In this document: positions 12,028 to 23,619 of the stretch, in pieces
How the letters are laid out: each line of letters begins with the position of its first letter
How positions within the stretch are numbered: position 1 is the first letter of the stretch
Assembly (NCBI GenBank): GCA_002633025.1
Contig: NMRB01000095.1
Coordinates: forward strand, 601,908-665,907
Direction: 5' to 3'
Source of the DNA: Notospermus geniculatus
Lineage: Eukaryota > Nemertea > Pilidiophora > Heteronemertea > Lineidae
Length of the DNA stretch: 64,000 nt
Position numbers and translations under genes: made by a program
The notes under the pieces: model-generated
Databases searched by the model: none
What the model saw: the letters and a program-made list of their open reading frames with translations, nothing else
Told to the model about the DNA's origin: nothing

Positions 12028-13393
12028 CTATTTGACCCCTTGCGAGCCCAACCAAGTGTGTGGAACGCAGGAGAGCTATTGTCCCTTTCTTCCAATACTG
12101 AAGGTTACTAAACCCCTCTCTTCTTGTTTGGCCTGCTGTCTGCGGTTAGGATTCTCACCTCTGTGATCAACGCCGACACTTCCTATTGTCCAGACTGTCA
12201 ATCTAATATCGCAACTGTTTACGAATCGATGTATGACATGATGATATGGAGTACCAAGGAGGACGAGTTAGCAAACTAATAATGATCACTGCTGTGATAA
12301 CGGGATGCTAGCTTCAACAGCAATAACGAATTCCTTCCATGCTCGGGAGTGTTTTGTCTCCCTCGAACGTTGCTGTTCACAAGTGTACTTGTCAAGGAAT
12401 ATTTTGCCAAGGACGCAGAGGTCTAGAACGTCACAGAGATTCCAATTTATTTAGGCCTGCAAACTGTTCTTTCCCACCACCAATTTCTAAAACTTAAAGA
12501 TAAGTACATGTATCACACTTTGACTTAAGTATGTTTATGAATATGGACTCGGGATGACCTTCTGAGTGTGAATATCGCAGACTGCATTAACAGTCAACAA
12601 CATTTTATCAACATCACTATTGTACACACGTACTATATGCCACAAAGCAGGGTACGAGGTCACCTACTCAAAAAATGGACTCAAAAGAGTGTCGGCGGGA
12701 AGTTGTTGAAATGAACCAATGTTCTGCCGAGAAGAATAAGTCAGACGACCAGCACAAAGGGTGTGAAAAGACTACCACCAACAAGCAAGAAAGCATTATA
12801 CAACTCTTTTTTGTTGCTAGGGCATTACTTAACAACTTTCGTCAGACAAGAATGAAAGCTTGCTTTCTTTTTGATACAAAGAGTGGTGAAAAACCCTTCG
12901 TTTTCCATTCATGCAGGGATAAGAAATTGCTTGCACGGCTTGTGAAAGGACAGTGCGTTTCTTTTTCTTCCATTTAAGGGCTCGTTGTAGTGGCTTCCCG
13001 ATTGGTCCTTTTTTAGTTCTAGTCATTCAATCTGCAGCGTCAGGAAAACCTACTTTACTTGTTGTCATCATTTTAATCATTTATCATGTTGATATACTAG
13101 GCTTACAATGTTCGCCGTGGGAGTCGAGGACAGAGTTTGACTCATCTGATCCAGATTTCTCAGCAGACAGCATTTTCTGCCGAAGAACAATGTACAAGCT
13201 TTTGAAGTGGATCGGCGATAATTTGAAGAAACATTCCTCAGAAATGTCAGATGGTTGATTGGGACATCCTTTCTTCAAATCTTTTTCCGTCTGTATAATG
13301 GTTTGTAAGAAAGCTTTGACAGATATCTGCTGGACTCTGGTGGTTGATTATGTTTTCAAAGCTGATGCGGTGAAAAATAGTTGCAGGTACTCA
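12028..13393. other. Spacer with two weak plus-strand frames
   Basis: An ATG-started 100-codon frame at 12675-12977 gives a hydrophilic product (ECRREVVEMNQCSAEKNKSD). An overlapping frame to 13258 ends with a segment containing LQCSPWESRTEF and LLKWIGDNLKKH. Neither matches a family I know and no splice structure is compelling. Confidence 0.3.
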
Positions 13394-13624
13394 CACCCGG
13401 CTGCGAATTTTTTTTTCCCAACTGATATATCCATTACGACCAACTTTTTTCCCCAACCTATATAGCAAAAGCTAATCCTAATCCTAATTTTAATCCGAAT
13501 CCTCATACTACTCCCAACACTAACCCTAACCCTAACCCACCATTCACTTCGTAAATTTCATTTCGTAATGGATATACTGGTTGGGAATCTATACTGGTTG
13601 GGAAAAAAAATTTGCCACCCGGCT
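13394..13624. mobile_element. Mutator-like MITE with 9-bp target duplication
   Basis: The direct repeat CACCCGGCT occurs at 13394-13402 and 13616-13624 and flanks a 213-bp element. Its ends are inverted copies (left GCGAATTTTTTTTTCCCAAC, right GTTGGGAAAAAAAATTTGC), and the arms extend inward through ATATCCATTACGA. Long inverted ends with a 9-bp duplication are typical of the Mutator/MULE superfamily. The interior includes a decaying run of CTAATCCTAATCC changing to CTAACCCTAACCC. Confidence 0.75.
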
Positions 13625-13952
13625 ATATTATACAGTAAGCACTGAATAGACCGACTGCGTGTGAACAAAAGCTTCCTGGGACCCTGTTTTATATGAAAAC
13701 AATGTCATCAGCTGAGATTTCAACATGGGTAGCCCCAACCTTTTTGTATCTACGTGTACGAATAATTTTGGCAAATGCATGTCCAGAGCTGCAGATATTG
13801 CTAACATTGAAGCACAGCAGATGGCCTTCAAAAGAAGCACAGGATAAATCATCGATTGAACAATCTACTTTTTCCTTTTGGTTCATATTACAACGAATAA
13901 GCCCGATATTTTTAGATTCTGTGGACTATAAATAGCCATTTCTTATTGAATA

Positions 13953-14189
13953 ATGGCTTTTGGAAAAGATTTTTCGTCCATTTTTAGAACAATATCAGTA
14001 ATCCTTGAAAGGTCGTTACCGAGAAATAAGGCGCCGAGTGCATTCATAAGTGAATCTGAGTCATTTTTGGAACACGAGACAAATGAAATAACTGTGGTAA
14101 GAAGAGGCACCAAGGGAGGATTTCAAACGACGACCCTTTTTGGAGCAGAAGGCGTTTTAGTACGTAGGAAATACTTCAATTTCGAGTAG
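13953..14189 (+). CDS. Small ATG-started open frame, unknown
   Basis: 78 codons, starting MAFGKDFSSIFRTISVILER and ending with a basic tail (VLVRRKYFNFE). No signal peptide, membrane segment or known domain. Composition is protein-like, but length alone does not exclude chance. No promoter or splice evidence. Confidence 0.2.
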   Translation: MAFGKDFSSIFRTISVILERSLPRNKAPSAFISESESFLEHETNEITVVRRGTKGGFQTTTLFGAEGVLVRRKYFNFE

Positions 14190-14682
14190 ATTGGAAGCTA
14201 AGCGTGTTACCATTTGCAACATATGTCATTGTCCGTTCTTCGAGTCATAACCTCCAACCTTTGAACACTTTTGCATGCGATTCCTTTGAAGGAAGACAAC
14301 GGTGCCGACCACGAGACATTCCTGGCCAATTAAATTAAAAGTGTGAAAAAATGATCTAGGTATAGAGGCAGGTATGAAATCGAGGAGGCGTTTTTACATC
14401 GCTGTAGTCAGGATGTCTCAGCTTCATCCACGCATCGCCGACACCATATGCAACCTCCATTATCTTAATGGATTGGGCAATCTATATGTCATTCTTCACC
14501 TACATAGATGGCTTCCTGCGTTCGCTGAAGCTGATAACTGCCTTCAATAAACCTATTGTACGGCTAATCAAGGAAAAATGCCCACAGTCAGTGAATATAT
14601 CAATGTTTGTCATCCCAGAAGAATGTAGGGACAACGAACAGAGGTTAGACTGATTGCTGTATGTGAGAGGTTGAAAACAATT

Positions 14683-14740
14683 GATGTCATGCGAGAAGCC
14701 GTGGGTTCGAATCCCACAAACTGCCTATGAGAACCAATAT
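14683..14740 (+). repeat. tRNA-derived SINE fragment (B box)
   Basis: GTGGGTTCGAATCCCAC is a classic RNA polymerase III B box and T-arm hairpin. The following ACTGCCTATGAGAACC resembles the sequence after the B box at 33501. No convincing A box precedes it, so this is a truncated SINE, not a tRNA gene. Confidence 0.55.
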
Positions 14741-14904
14741 AAATGTACCTTATAGCATTACATCATAATCCTTGTAGAAAAGATATTGGCTCCAACCCTG
14801 GCACTCCGGGATAATGTGCGACCACCGTGGCACGCGAACGGGTATCGGCGACCAATATTGTCATCACCGACTCAAAGACAAGTCACGACACATGCAAGCC
14901 CCAG

Positions 14905-15306
14905 GGTCCATATTCATAAACATACTTAAGGCAAAGTGTGATACTTATCTTTTGTGTTGAACAAAGGATAGGCGTCACACTTCGACTTACAGTCAGGTGC
15001 AAAATGGGAGAAATAAAAGTCCCGTGGGATTTTTGTATGAAGTTTGCCGAACTATCTAGATCGATAGAGAACGGCTTCCTGTACAATACGAAAAAAATTA
15101 CCGGCACTTCTGGAACTTCTTTTGACGGAAGTTACGGTCAACTGAATTTTTGGAACTGACTTCATCATTGGACCCAAGAACTGAGCTTTGTACAGGATAA
15201 TGGAACCCAATGTACATTTACATCCCAGCTAACTTTTGAGTGGTTGGATTTACACCCCATAAAAATACCGTTTGGTCCCCGACTATTACATGTATGAATA
15301 TGGGCC
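14905..15306. mobile_element. MITE with GGTCCATATTCATA ends, CAG target duplication
   Basis: The left end GGTCCATATTCATA and right end TATGAATATGGGCC are inverted, flanked on both sides by CAG (14902-14904 and 15307-15309). The ~400-bp interior carries a chance frame only. The 3-bp duplication matches the 27775 element. Confidence 0.65.
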
Positions 15307-15309
15307 CAG

Positions 15310-17269
15310 GTCACTGCTTATTGGCCGATAAGGGCCAATGATATTCGCTCGGGATTAAAATCTAAAAGTGATATCAATGGAGAAAATGGTGCCTTTTCGC
15401 CACTGACAATCGAGAACACCCAGTGCTTTAGTGCCCACGAATCCAGCTCCTGTTCTTACCGCTAACAGACCAGCCAAACCAAGGAACTGTACGCCTACTC
15501 TCCCTGTTGTGCAATATTTTAGAAAAGTTGCGCTAATTTGCCAGGGAACAAGAAACCAAAGAAATGATCTTCTTGTCGAATTGCTTAAAAAGTTTTTTAA
15601 GCTCCGACGATTTCTGTACTTTTCGTGTTTCCAACAAATGACTTCCGCTGAGTCGGAGCCGTGGCCATTTCGCTACCGGAACATGCTCCAACGGAAGCAA
15701 AGCGCATTTCTTCTCGATTAAATCCTTAATTGCTATAGGCTTGCAAAAACGACAATGCGGCGATTTTTAATATTCCATAAAAATATGTCAGGTAAAAGGG
15801 AAAAAGAGAAAAGTGTTGTATTGTTGAGAGCCAAGGTAAGCATAGATACTAAGGACACAGGGTACATTACCACCTCAGTGGCACAGATAGCTGTCGCTAA
15901 ATGACATGGCACAGTGCCACAAAAATTGACCTGGCTCCTGATATTTCGCCAAAGGAGGATACCATTTTGTCATTAGCTTCCCATTATTAAGCGATGAGCA
16001 CTGCTTATGTTCTGCTTTTACCACGAAATCGGTGATTTAGGAGAATTAGGTTCCCTTGGGATAGAGCACATCCCGTATCTGAGAACATTAACTTCATAAT
16101 ATACGTAATAAAGAAGAAAACATGTTAAAAATACATGCCTCTTTAACACAGCGTTTTTGGTAACGTGACACTGTTTAGATGTGGTGCACCTTATGGTAAA
16201 ATCCCTTTCAGGTAAGTGTATGTATTCGGGAATCTCTCCCTTTGCGCAAAGTAAAAGAACATAAACTTATGTACAAACAAATCCGATAACAATAAACCCA
16301 ACCTTTCTCTTTCGGTCGTATTACCAATATTTCAGAAGTATCGGAACCATGCAATCAGAATGCTTGTAACAAGTATCTTCGAAGTCACCAATGAAAAGGC
16401 CCGTTGGTTGGCTCATGCGCCATGGTGTTCAGTTCAACGTGCGAAAACCATCATTATTTGTCCTTGCCTCCTTAAAAGTCGATATTACGTCCGGGTACTT
16501 CAGAAATGAACACTTAAAACCGTGTCTTTCCCTCATATCAACGAATGGTAACGTATCATCCGCGGTTTTCACTGGCAGCTGAAAGCATAACCGCATTCAT
16601 TTCATCTTTAAGCCGTAAGCTTTCCTTTGAGGGGCTTCCTAACAGACTGTTAGTTAATTAAAACTCGGCAAATCCGCTTACTTGGTCACGACAGCAAATC
16701 GAGAAGTATACGTACATGTTTCATGAGATGTTGGACGTGTTAGAAAAGTGTGATTTGAATGGTAATTGCAAAATTCATCACAATGCTTATCACCTTTTTT
16801 CTTCCGCGATATGGAACAGTCGTGCTGCTGCATTGCGCTTCCTGCATTAGGAACGACTATTAAATAAGTGTTTTACGCCTGAAGGCACCGTGACAAATCC
16901 GAGTGATAAAAGTGCAAACATTGCAAAGCTAGACTGCTTGAAGGACCGAATGTTTTAGATTGGGAAGTGACAGAATACTGTAAAACGAGATATCTGAAAA
17001 TGGTGATTTTCTTCAGCTAGATTGGTTCCCGATCTCACCGATAGGTTCATGATCACGTGATTGTCCAAAAAGCAGCCGATAAGAAACGGCGCGTTGATTG
17101 GTTGAAAAACACCATTGATTGCTCTTTTATTGACCAATCAGTCAGTGCCTTGGAAACGACGGGCGCTCCTGGTCTCGGTATTTCATCCTACGGTGAGGTC
17201 GGGAACCAGTCTATTCTTAAGCATTCTTCAGTCGTTTGAACGACAGACTGAGCTGTTAGTAAGACGTCC
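15310..17269. other. No recognised feature
   Basis: AT-rich, stop-rich DNA. I see no repeat ends, tRNA-like element or protein-like frame worth reporting. Confidence 0.4.
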
Positions 17270-17440
17270 TCAAGGCAACTTTGAATGATCTTTGATGTGT
17301 TTGTTCAGCCATACCACTTCATACAGGGATTCCGGCATCTCAATGGTAAAGGTAGCCTCGCCTCCAGTCGCGTTGGCCACGATTATCCCTTGATCACGAG
17401 TACACAGGGGTACGTAGAGTCGACGCGGCGTAGTTAGCTC
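17270..17440 (-). pseudogene. Immunoglobulin I-set-like fragment
   Basis: The minus-strand frame reads GGEATFTIEMPESLYEVVW followed by LNKHIKDHSKLP and a stop. This matches the B-to-C strand pattern of I-set Ig domains in titin, twitchin or obscurin-type proteins (G-x-ATF-x-x-x-x ... V-x-W-x-x-x-x-x-I), including the core tryptophan. The B-strand cysteine position is occupied by another residue, as in many muscle Ig domains. No start codon or second half of the domain is visible nearby, so it is either one short exon or a remnant. Based on motif reading only. Confidence 0.3.
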
Positions 17441-17734
17441 TGATAGTAAAACCACGCCTCACCCGAACTCTGACCTGACTGACCCTTTGCCTAAAGCGAA
17501 GTAATCTGACCTTGTCGTCCCTCACAGCTCGACGCATATTGCACTCGAATGAGCAGATGATGGTTCTGCTTCGCCGTAGTGGAATATTCAGTTGAGAGCA
17601 GGACACCTGACAAACTGGTGGCAACTCTCAGCATGATTGCAAGGCCTGTCGTGCAACAGCGAGTCGATCTCGACGTTGTTTTACACCAGCAGCCATATGA
17701 ACTAACCACCTCACTTGCACAACGACGGCCATAA

Positions 17735-17829
17735 AGGCCCGTTTACACATGCAACTTTTCATATGCAACTTCATGCAACTTGTTGCATAAACCTGATGAG
17801 ACCAAAAATTTCATCAAAGTTGCATGATG
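17735..17829 (+). mobile_element. Truncated Harbinger-type MITE (GCAACTT family)
   Basis: It begins TAA then AGGCCCGTTTACACATGCAA, identical to the ends at 23620 and 46568, and continues through TGATGAGACC. The right half is missing. It serves as an unmodified reference for the ACATGT insertion seen in the 23620 copy. Confidence 0.8.
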
Positions 17830-19294
17830 TCAGATACATCTCCTACTGACAGCAAATTTAATGATTAATCTTCAGATATTTGTTCGAAACACGAACGTTT
17901 CGAATGTGTGAGGTACAAAGGAATATTACATCATCTGGTTCAGCTTTTCTGATGTCTTCAAATCTCCAAGTGAAAGAGATACTGGTTTAAAGAACGGTTT
18001 GACGGCTTTTATCTTGGTTTTATTAATAATTGATTTGGAACTAAGGAAGGAACACATGCGATAGAATTGTTTACAAGAAGGACTCGCTTTGTGAATTTTT
18101 GGTAGGAGGCTAGTATAGATGTCGAATGTAACATGAGTGGCTGGCCTGGCCTACTAATATGCTTTGAACGAACCAGAAACGAAGCGTATCACTGCACACT
18201 TTTTAAAAACCTTATAAGTGTAAGAGCCTATTACACAATGACATTTTCGTTCGTGACCAATGCATATTTAATAATCTTCTGACTTGCGTTATGTAATTCA
18301 TAATCATATCTCCCGATACTGTCGCCAATACTTTTACCCACGAGCACAACAGGGATTTGTGTCAGGAAATGAGACATGAGATTTTCGGTTTTCAATAAAT
18401 TATGTCACTCGACCTGCGTAACCGGAATGGAACAGAGTATAGTCTGATCGCGCTCTTGTTCAACAGTTGCGTGTGGTAAAGACCTGTGGAAAATCCGACT
18501 AATGTATTTGAGGCGGTCTAGGAAAACGCGTCGGATGTCGCGTTTGGTGAACCCGAACATTTCAATAGCTGAAATGTACTAACAGGTAAACAGTAGAGAT
18601 CAATGCACAGGCAACCTGACAGCCCTTGTCATCAGCGGCATCTGCCGGGTTTTCCTACACCACCACACATATTGCCGAATTTCAGCATTCCATTGGGTCG
18701 AAGTTAGATGTGGCCGAACATGCCTCTAATGAATATCTTATTATAATGGAAGGACTCCATTTTGAAATAGGTCCGTACCAACTGGAGTTGATCGCATCAT
18801 ATACAGGTGTACAGTGTAGCAATGTGTACAGGTGTTAGGTCAACGAGCAACATGGGTCTTTGTCACGCACGTTCTCATAAACTACGCATTGACCAGAGAC
18901 AACAACGTTTGGGAATGTTTAGTTATTATTTGGGGAGTGTCCTCGCCCTACTTTTAGGCCAGAAAGTGATGCGAACTTTGCAGAATCAATGGTTTTTCTG
19001 CACTAATCGAGCGCCGCATTTGCCATCGCGTCTTTTTGTATTGCGGTTCACCATTCGCACCAATTCCGTGTGAGCCGCATAACCACCCTACAGCTGTCTT
19101 CGGCCATCGTCTCATCGCCACATCATTACATTGCATGGGCGGTATCAGGATACTTTTCCTCCGGACAATTGTCCATGATTTCTGCCCCCCCCTCGACGTT
19201 TGAAACCCCCGTAGGACCTCTCATGTTCACTTCCGAGATTTTGGGGGCTAAAAAGCTGCTTAGCCGCTTAAGTTCAGCCGCCTCATGTCAGGGG
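17830..19294. other. Spacer with a dispersed repeat (about 18459-18730)
   Basis: 18459-18500 (CCTGTGGAAAATCC) and 18683-18716 (GCATTCCATTGGGTCGAAG, then TTAGATGT) reappear diverged at 22035-22136, just left of the assembly gap. The two copies belong to one interspersed family of unknown class. No gene recognised. Confidence 0.45.
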
Positions 19295-19931
19295 TAGATG
19301 TTTGGGGGGACATGTGCTGGGGGCCAAATATGTCCTACGAGGGTAAATGTCCGGCGGGCAAAATTCCAGAGGCAGATATCGGGAGGGGGAGGAATGTCCA
19401 GGGGACAAAGTCTTGGAATCGGCACCATCTCTACCCGTCCGTCACCAGCCATTGCTGCAATTCTAACCCATAATATTCAGGGATTTTCTACATGACTTCA
19501 GCATGATTTTTGGCCACCCTTACTGCCTATGGTGCCATTATATTTTTTACCCCTTATGCCATCCTCTGACCACATGCACCCTGTGCATATGTGCTCGCCA
19601 TGGGCATCATAGATGTTTGGGGGACATGTGTTGGGGGCCAAATATGTCCTACGAGGGTAAATGTCCGGCGGGCAAAATTCCAGAGGCAGATATCGGGAGG
19701 GGGAGGAATGTCCAGGGGACAAAGTCTTGGAATCGGCACCATCTCTACCCGTCCGTCACCAGCCATTGCTGCAATTCTAACCCATAATATTCCGAGTCAG
19801 GGATTTTCTACATGACTTCAGCATGATTTTTGGCCACCCTTACTGCCTAGGGTGCCATTATATTTTTTTACCCTTATGCCATCCTCTGACCACATGCACA
19901 CCATGTGCGTATGTGCTCGCCATGGGTATCA
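19295..19931 (+). repeat. Two tandem copies of a ~315-bp unit
   Basis: Unit 1 is 19295-19609 and unit 2 is 19610-19931. Both begin TAGATGTTTGGGGG and share the same blocks almost base for base through CATGGGCATCAT or CATGGGTATCAT. The high identity implies recent duplication. Open frames inside differ only through the small indels and are not convincing genes. Confidence 0.9.
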
Positions 19932-20140
19932 TGCTAGTTATTAATAATAAATGCATTGTGAGTTTATATTGGAGAACATGTTAATGTGTTTTTGCCGCTG
20001 GTGCAGTTTTAAGATAGGCCGAGTCCTGTTTGGGCGGTCATTCCTTCGTACATTCATGTAGGGAACTGAACACGGAACGGTAACCAAGCTGTAGTAAAAG
20101 GTAACAGGAAAAATGAAGTCGCGAGGGGAATACTACATTG

Positions 20141-20362
20141 GGCCGATTTAATAGACGTTTGCTAAGCTAACCATTGGTTCCACCAAAAATAGATAGGTGT
20201 ACAACTAAATTTTCACCAAAAAGCCCTGTTTGGATGGAGAGTAACGAACAGAGCTTAGAAAACGGGGCTTTTGGGTGAAAAATTAAGTCGTACATTTGTC
20301 GCACGCCCATCGTTTTTGGGTGGAACCAATGGTTAGCTTAACAAACGTCTATTAAATCGGCC
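20141..20362. mobile_element. MITE with ~48-bp near-perfect inverted ends
   Basis: Left GGCCGATTTAATAGACGTTT and its mirror at the right end, extending through TAGCTAACC-like and TTGGTTCCACC segments with a single mismatch visible. The flanks ATTG and AAT are themselves complementary, so the true boundary and target duplication are ambiguous. A related word (GCAAACGTCTATCAAATCG) occurs near 24114. Confidence 0.85.
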
Positions 20363-20519
20363 AATTATAGCACTTCCGGTCTCTTCCGATCATTGATCAT
20401 TTGATTTTACCTGGAACAATTTTTGTCCAACTCAGCGTGTCAAGCAAATAATGGGAAGATCGATATGCTATGACGTGCTTGATTATCATCGAAGGCTTTC
20501 CGATGCTTAGTTCCACTTA

Positions 20520-21090
20520 TACCTCCAATCGACTCTCAACATGGTGACGACAATGGTGCTACATGTACGTTATCCTTGCAAATCTTGGATATGCACATGC
20601 CAACGGTAGGTTATATAATCCTTTTTGGTTATACATGTACTAATTTGAGAGACAACTGGTGCATCTTTTCTTGGATTATGCATGCTTTACAGGCGAGCGC
20701 AACATTCGATAGAAATGGGTGCCACGCGATCCTTTTTGGAATTTGAAAGGTAGGTTACAATTCTATGAATTGAGACAAAAATGGTGCGACGTTGTCTTAT
20801 CATGGATGCAATGTTTCATACAGCAAGCGACATTCGAGAGAAAAATGGTGCAACCAATCTTAGTTATGCATTGCAAGATTTAAAGCTAGATTATACAATT
20901 GAGATTAAAATGGTGTAACGTTGTCCTATCTTTGATGCTGTAGATGTGCAGGTAGGTGATATTCGATGAAAAATGGTGCTACGCTCTATCCTTGCAAGTT
21001 TATAAATCTTGGATATGCAAGTTATGATAGATTATGGTTGAGATAGAAATGGTGCTACTTTGTATCATCTTAGGCCTACTATGCAATTTG
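20520..21090 (+). repeat. Degenerate tandem array with AATGGTGCTACG core
   Basis: Six or more units carry AAAAATGGTGC or variants followed by a TATCCTTGCAAATCTTGGAT-like block. The spacing is roughly 90 bases and the divergence strong. An ancient satellite-like array; no coding frame. Confidence 0.65.
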
Positions 21091-21354
21091 AAAGGTACAT
21101 TTTTAGCAGAAATCTCAGCGGTGCTTGTCAAGAATACGTACTTAAAAGTCGAGGTATCGACTCACGCAGTGTCGCTGACTATTACTATCCATGTGGGTTC
21201 AATTATACATAGTTTTTAAAGAAAAAAGGAAGAGATGTTATGATTAACATGCCCGTCTATGCACTGACGTTATTAGGATCATTACAAAAATATATGAATT
21301 TGAAAGTGTAACCGGGTACAAACCTCGTACATATTCAAAGTCATACCGAAGCAG

Positions 21355-21380
21355 ACATGTACATGTACATGTACATGTAC
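21355..21380. repeat. ACATGT microsatellite
   Basis: Four consecutive ACATGT hexamers, each a palindrome. This is the longest pure run of a word that recurs across the window. Confidence 0.9.
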
Positions 21381-21489
21381 TCCGACAACCGAGGTTGATT
21401 ATCAGATCGCTTATGGCAATGAAGCGGTTACCATGGATTCCGATAAACAACGAGACCTTCAATGCTGCCGACGATGGATACCGTACCAT

Positions 21490-22136
21490 GTTTTGTTACT
21501 TTATTTCAACCATAAGTTAATATATAGATTTTCTTTGTCGATCAGACATTGCCATACGTTGGCTATGTACACGTTAAAATGTATAGGGCCTATGTGTAGG
21601 AATTTTTAATAAGGCCTTCACGCGCTACCAGCAGGCCTAGAAGGAAATCCAATAATTCCAGCGATGCAAAATCCATCCTTAAATTTCACTACAGACAAGC
21701 ATGCTGTTAATAAACTTCATCAGTTTCTGCCATGACCGATTAGGGCCTACTGTGGGGTTTATTGTTTGATCAGCTGAATCGGATGATGGCAAACCAGCAA
21801 GTGGAACCATGGAGGTAGTATTGAGAAGGAGCGAACACGGACCCCACATCAAACAGTACAATCATCGTTCCGCTGTTTGCTAAAGTGATTAGGGGGACAA
21901 TAGGCTAATAAAGTCTGGCAACATCTATCTTTGACCTATGCGGAAGTCATGTAATGTGACAGAGCTTTGCGGTTTATAATCATGCCTCTCGATCACTTGT
22001 GGTCGTTCCCCGATTGTTCGCGTTGTCCACCGGTCATTCAATAGCCGCGTGTTATTAAAGGTCCGTGGAAAATCCAACGATCAATTTCCTAGCTTCCGCA
22101 TTCCATTAGGTCAAAGATAGATGTTGCCAGACTTTA
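21490..22136. other. Spacer ending in a dispersed repeat at the assembly gap
   Basis: 21679-21861 holds a 60-codon minus-strand ATG frame (SADQTINPTVGPNRSWQKLM), unrecognised. 22035-22136 is a diverged copy of the 18459-18730 repeat, cut by the gap. Confidence 0.35.
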
Positions 22137-22390
22137 NNNNNNNNNNNNNNNNNNNNNNNNNNNNNNNNNNNNNNNNNNNNNNNNNNNNNNNNNNNNNNNN
22201 NNNNNNNNNNNNNNNNNNNNNNNNNNNNNNNNNNNNNNNNNNNNNNNNNNNNNNNNNNNNNNNNNNNNNNNNNNNNNNNNNNNNNNNNNNNNNNNNNNNN
22301 NNNNNNNNNNNNNNNNNNNNNNNNNNNNNNNNNNNNNNNNNNNNNNNNNNNNNNNNNNNNNNNNNNNNNNNNNNNNNNNNNNNNNNNNNN
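22137..22390. other. Assembly gap (254 Ns)
   Basis: Unresolved sequence. It is bounded by repeats on both sides, which is probably why it failed to assemble. Any frame crossing it is meaningless. Confidence 0.99.
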
Positions 22391-22935
22391 ACCTGCCACA
22401 TTGAACACCTTGGTACTTTGAACAACTGCCTACTTTGAACACTTTTGAAATTCCCCGCCAGATCTAACAGTAAATTCAATTAGCAGGACCTTTATACATT
22501 GAACATTTGTCTACTTTGAACATTGAACAGTAATTTCAATCCCCGTGAGCAAAATTTACCTTGGTAAATTGAACACCCACCAATTGTTTCATCTGAATGT
22601 TTGATTAGCGTTAATTACTTGTCACCCCAGAGGTCCTTAAATTGATATGGGACGTGAAAGTGTGAACTACAATCAACTGTGGTTTTGTTTAAACAGCCAT
22701 GGAGGTTTAGGCTTGATTAGAAGCAATGTGAAGTCGACAGCTGTCTAGAGTAATGCACTTCATGACCTTCCGTTTAGTCAGAACATACAGAATGACTGGC
22801 GAGTTAGTGGGACCTCCCTAATATTATGTCACTAACGCCACCTAGTACGCGGTGATCCTTGGTACATTGAACACCCCCTTACTATGAACACTTTCGAAAT
22901 TCCCCGTGAGTGTTCAATGTAGACAGGTTCCACTG
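22391..22935. repeat. TACTTTGAACA / TACATTGAACA repeat
   Basis: Around 22391-22575 and again 22855-22925 the words TTGAACAC, CTTTGAACA and CATTGAACA recur at 15-40 base intervals, with GAAATTCCCCG shared between the blocks. It looks like a decayed tandem or interspersed repeat adjoining the gap. The sequence between the blocks is unremarkable. Confidence 0.55.
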
Positions 22936-23619
22936 TACCACATACAATAGATTCAAACACGTCCCGTTGAACTAGGGTTACGTAGCTTATCGCAATGACC
23001 ATACTAAATCTAAGATTAAAAGAAGTGACACTCGAGTTGATGAATGGGGGTATTTGGAGCTGTGGTGGATATACGTGGTTCCCTTCGCAACACTCCCAAT
23101 ATACAGAGGACATCTTGGGGATTCGCTGTCCGGAGTCGTGTTTGCTGAACTTCTGCCATTCCGGAACACGAGGTGAGCGTTTACATTTCATGTTTCGAGC
23201 AATGTCAGCTAACTCGTTTGTAGTAGATGGAAAGTAGCATACTTTTTAGAATCCGAGCGCTTTACCAATTTGGCCGTTCTCAGCTGCATCGCCGCGAATA
23301 CGAAGTACATTGTAAGTACAAAATGTACATGTAATATGTAGGCCACTCCCACATGATGTTTTATGCTGTCTTTTCTATATACATGTAGCACACATTGTAT
23401 TTTAAAGGAGGAAGTCCAAGTTGTAAACACTCACCTATTGTCGGTGATATGTACTGACGTGAATATCGTGAATGAGTTGCATTGGACCGGGCACCAGTCT
23501 AACGATCACGGGGCGCTACTGGTGCTGCCACCTTCACGAAGGAATAAAACTAGTTTGCTGGCCAAGTGCTGTTTGTAAACAAACCAGTTTGTTTACAACT
23601 TGGACGTCGAGCTCCTTTA

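Noticed and set aside
13470-13545. CTAACCC run as a true telomere or interstitial telomere
   Set aside because: Only a few perfect units, enclosed in a MITE with a 9-bp target duplication; better explained as the element's interior.
14690-14740. tRNA gene at the GGTTCGAATCC motif
   Set aside because: No A box, no acceptor stem pairing; the same flank recurs at 33501, so it is a SINE fragment.
20520-21090. Regularly spaced repeats as a CRISPR-like array
   Set aside because: Units are diverged and of uneven length, and the genome is clearly eukaryotic.
22106-22479. Four open frames of about 100 codons spanning the gap
   Set aside because: They consist almost wholly of Ns.
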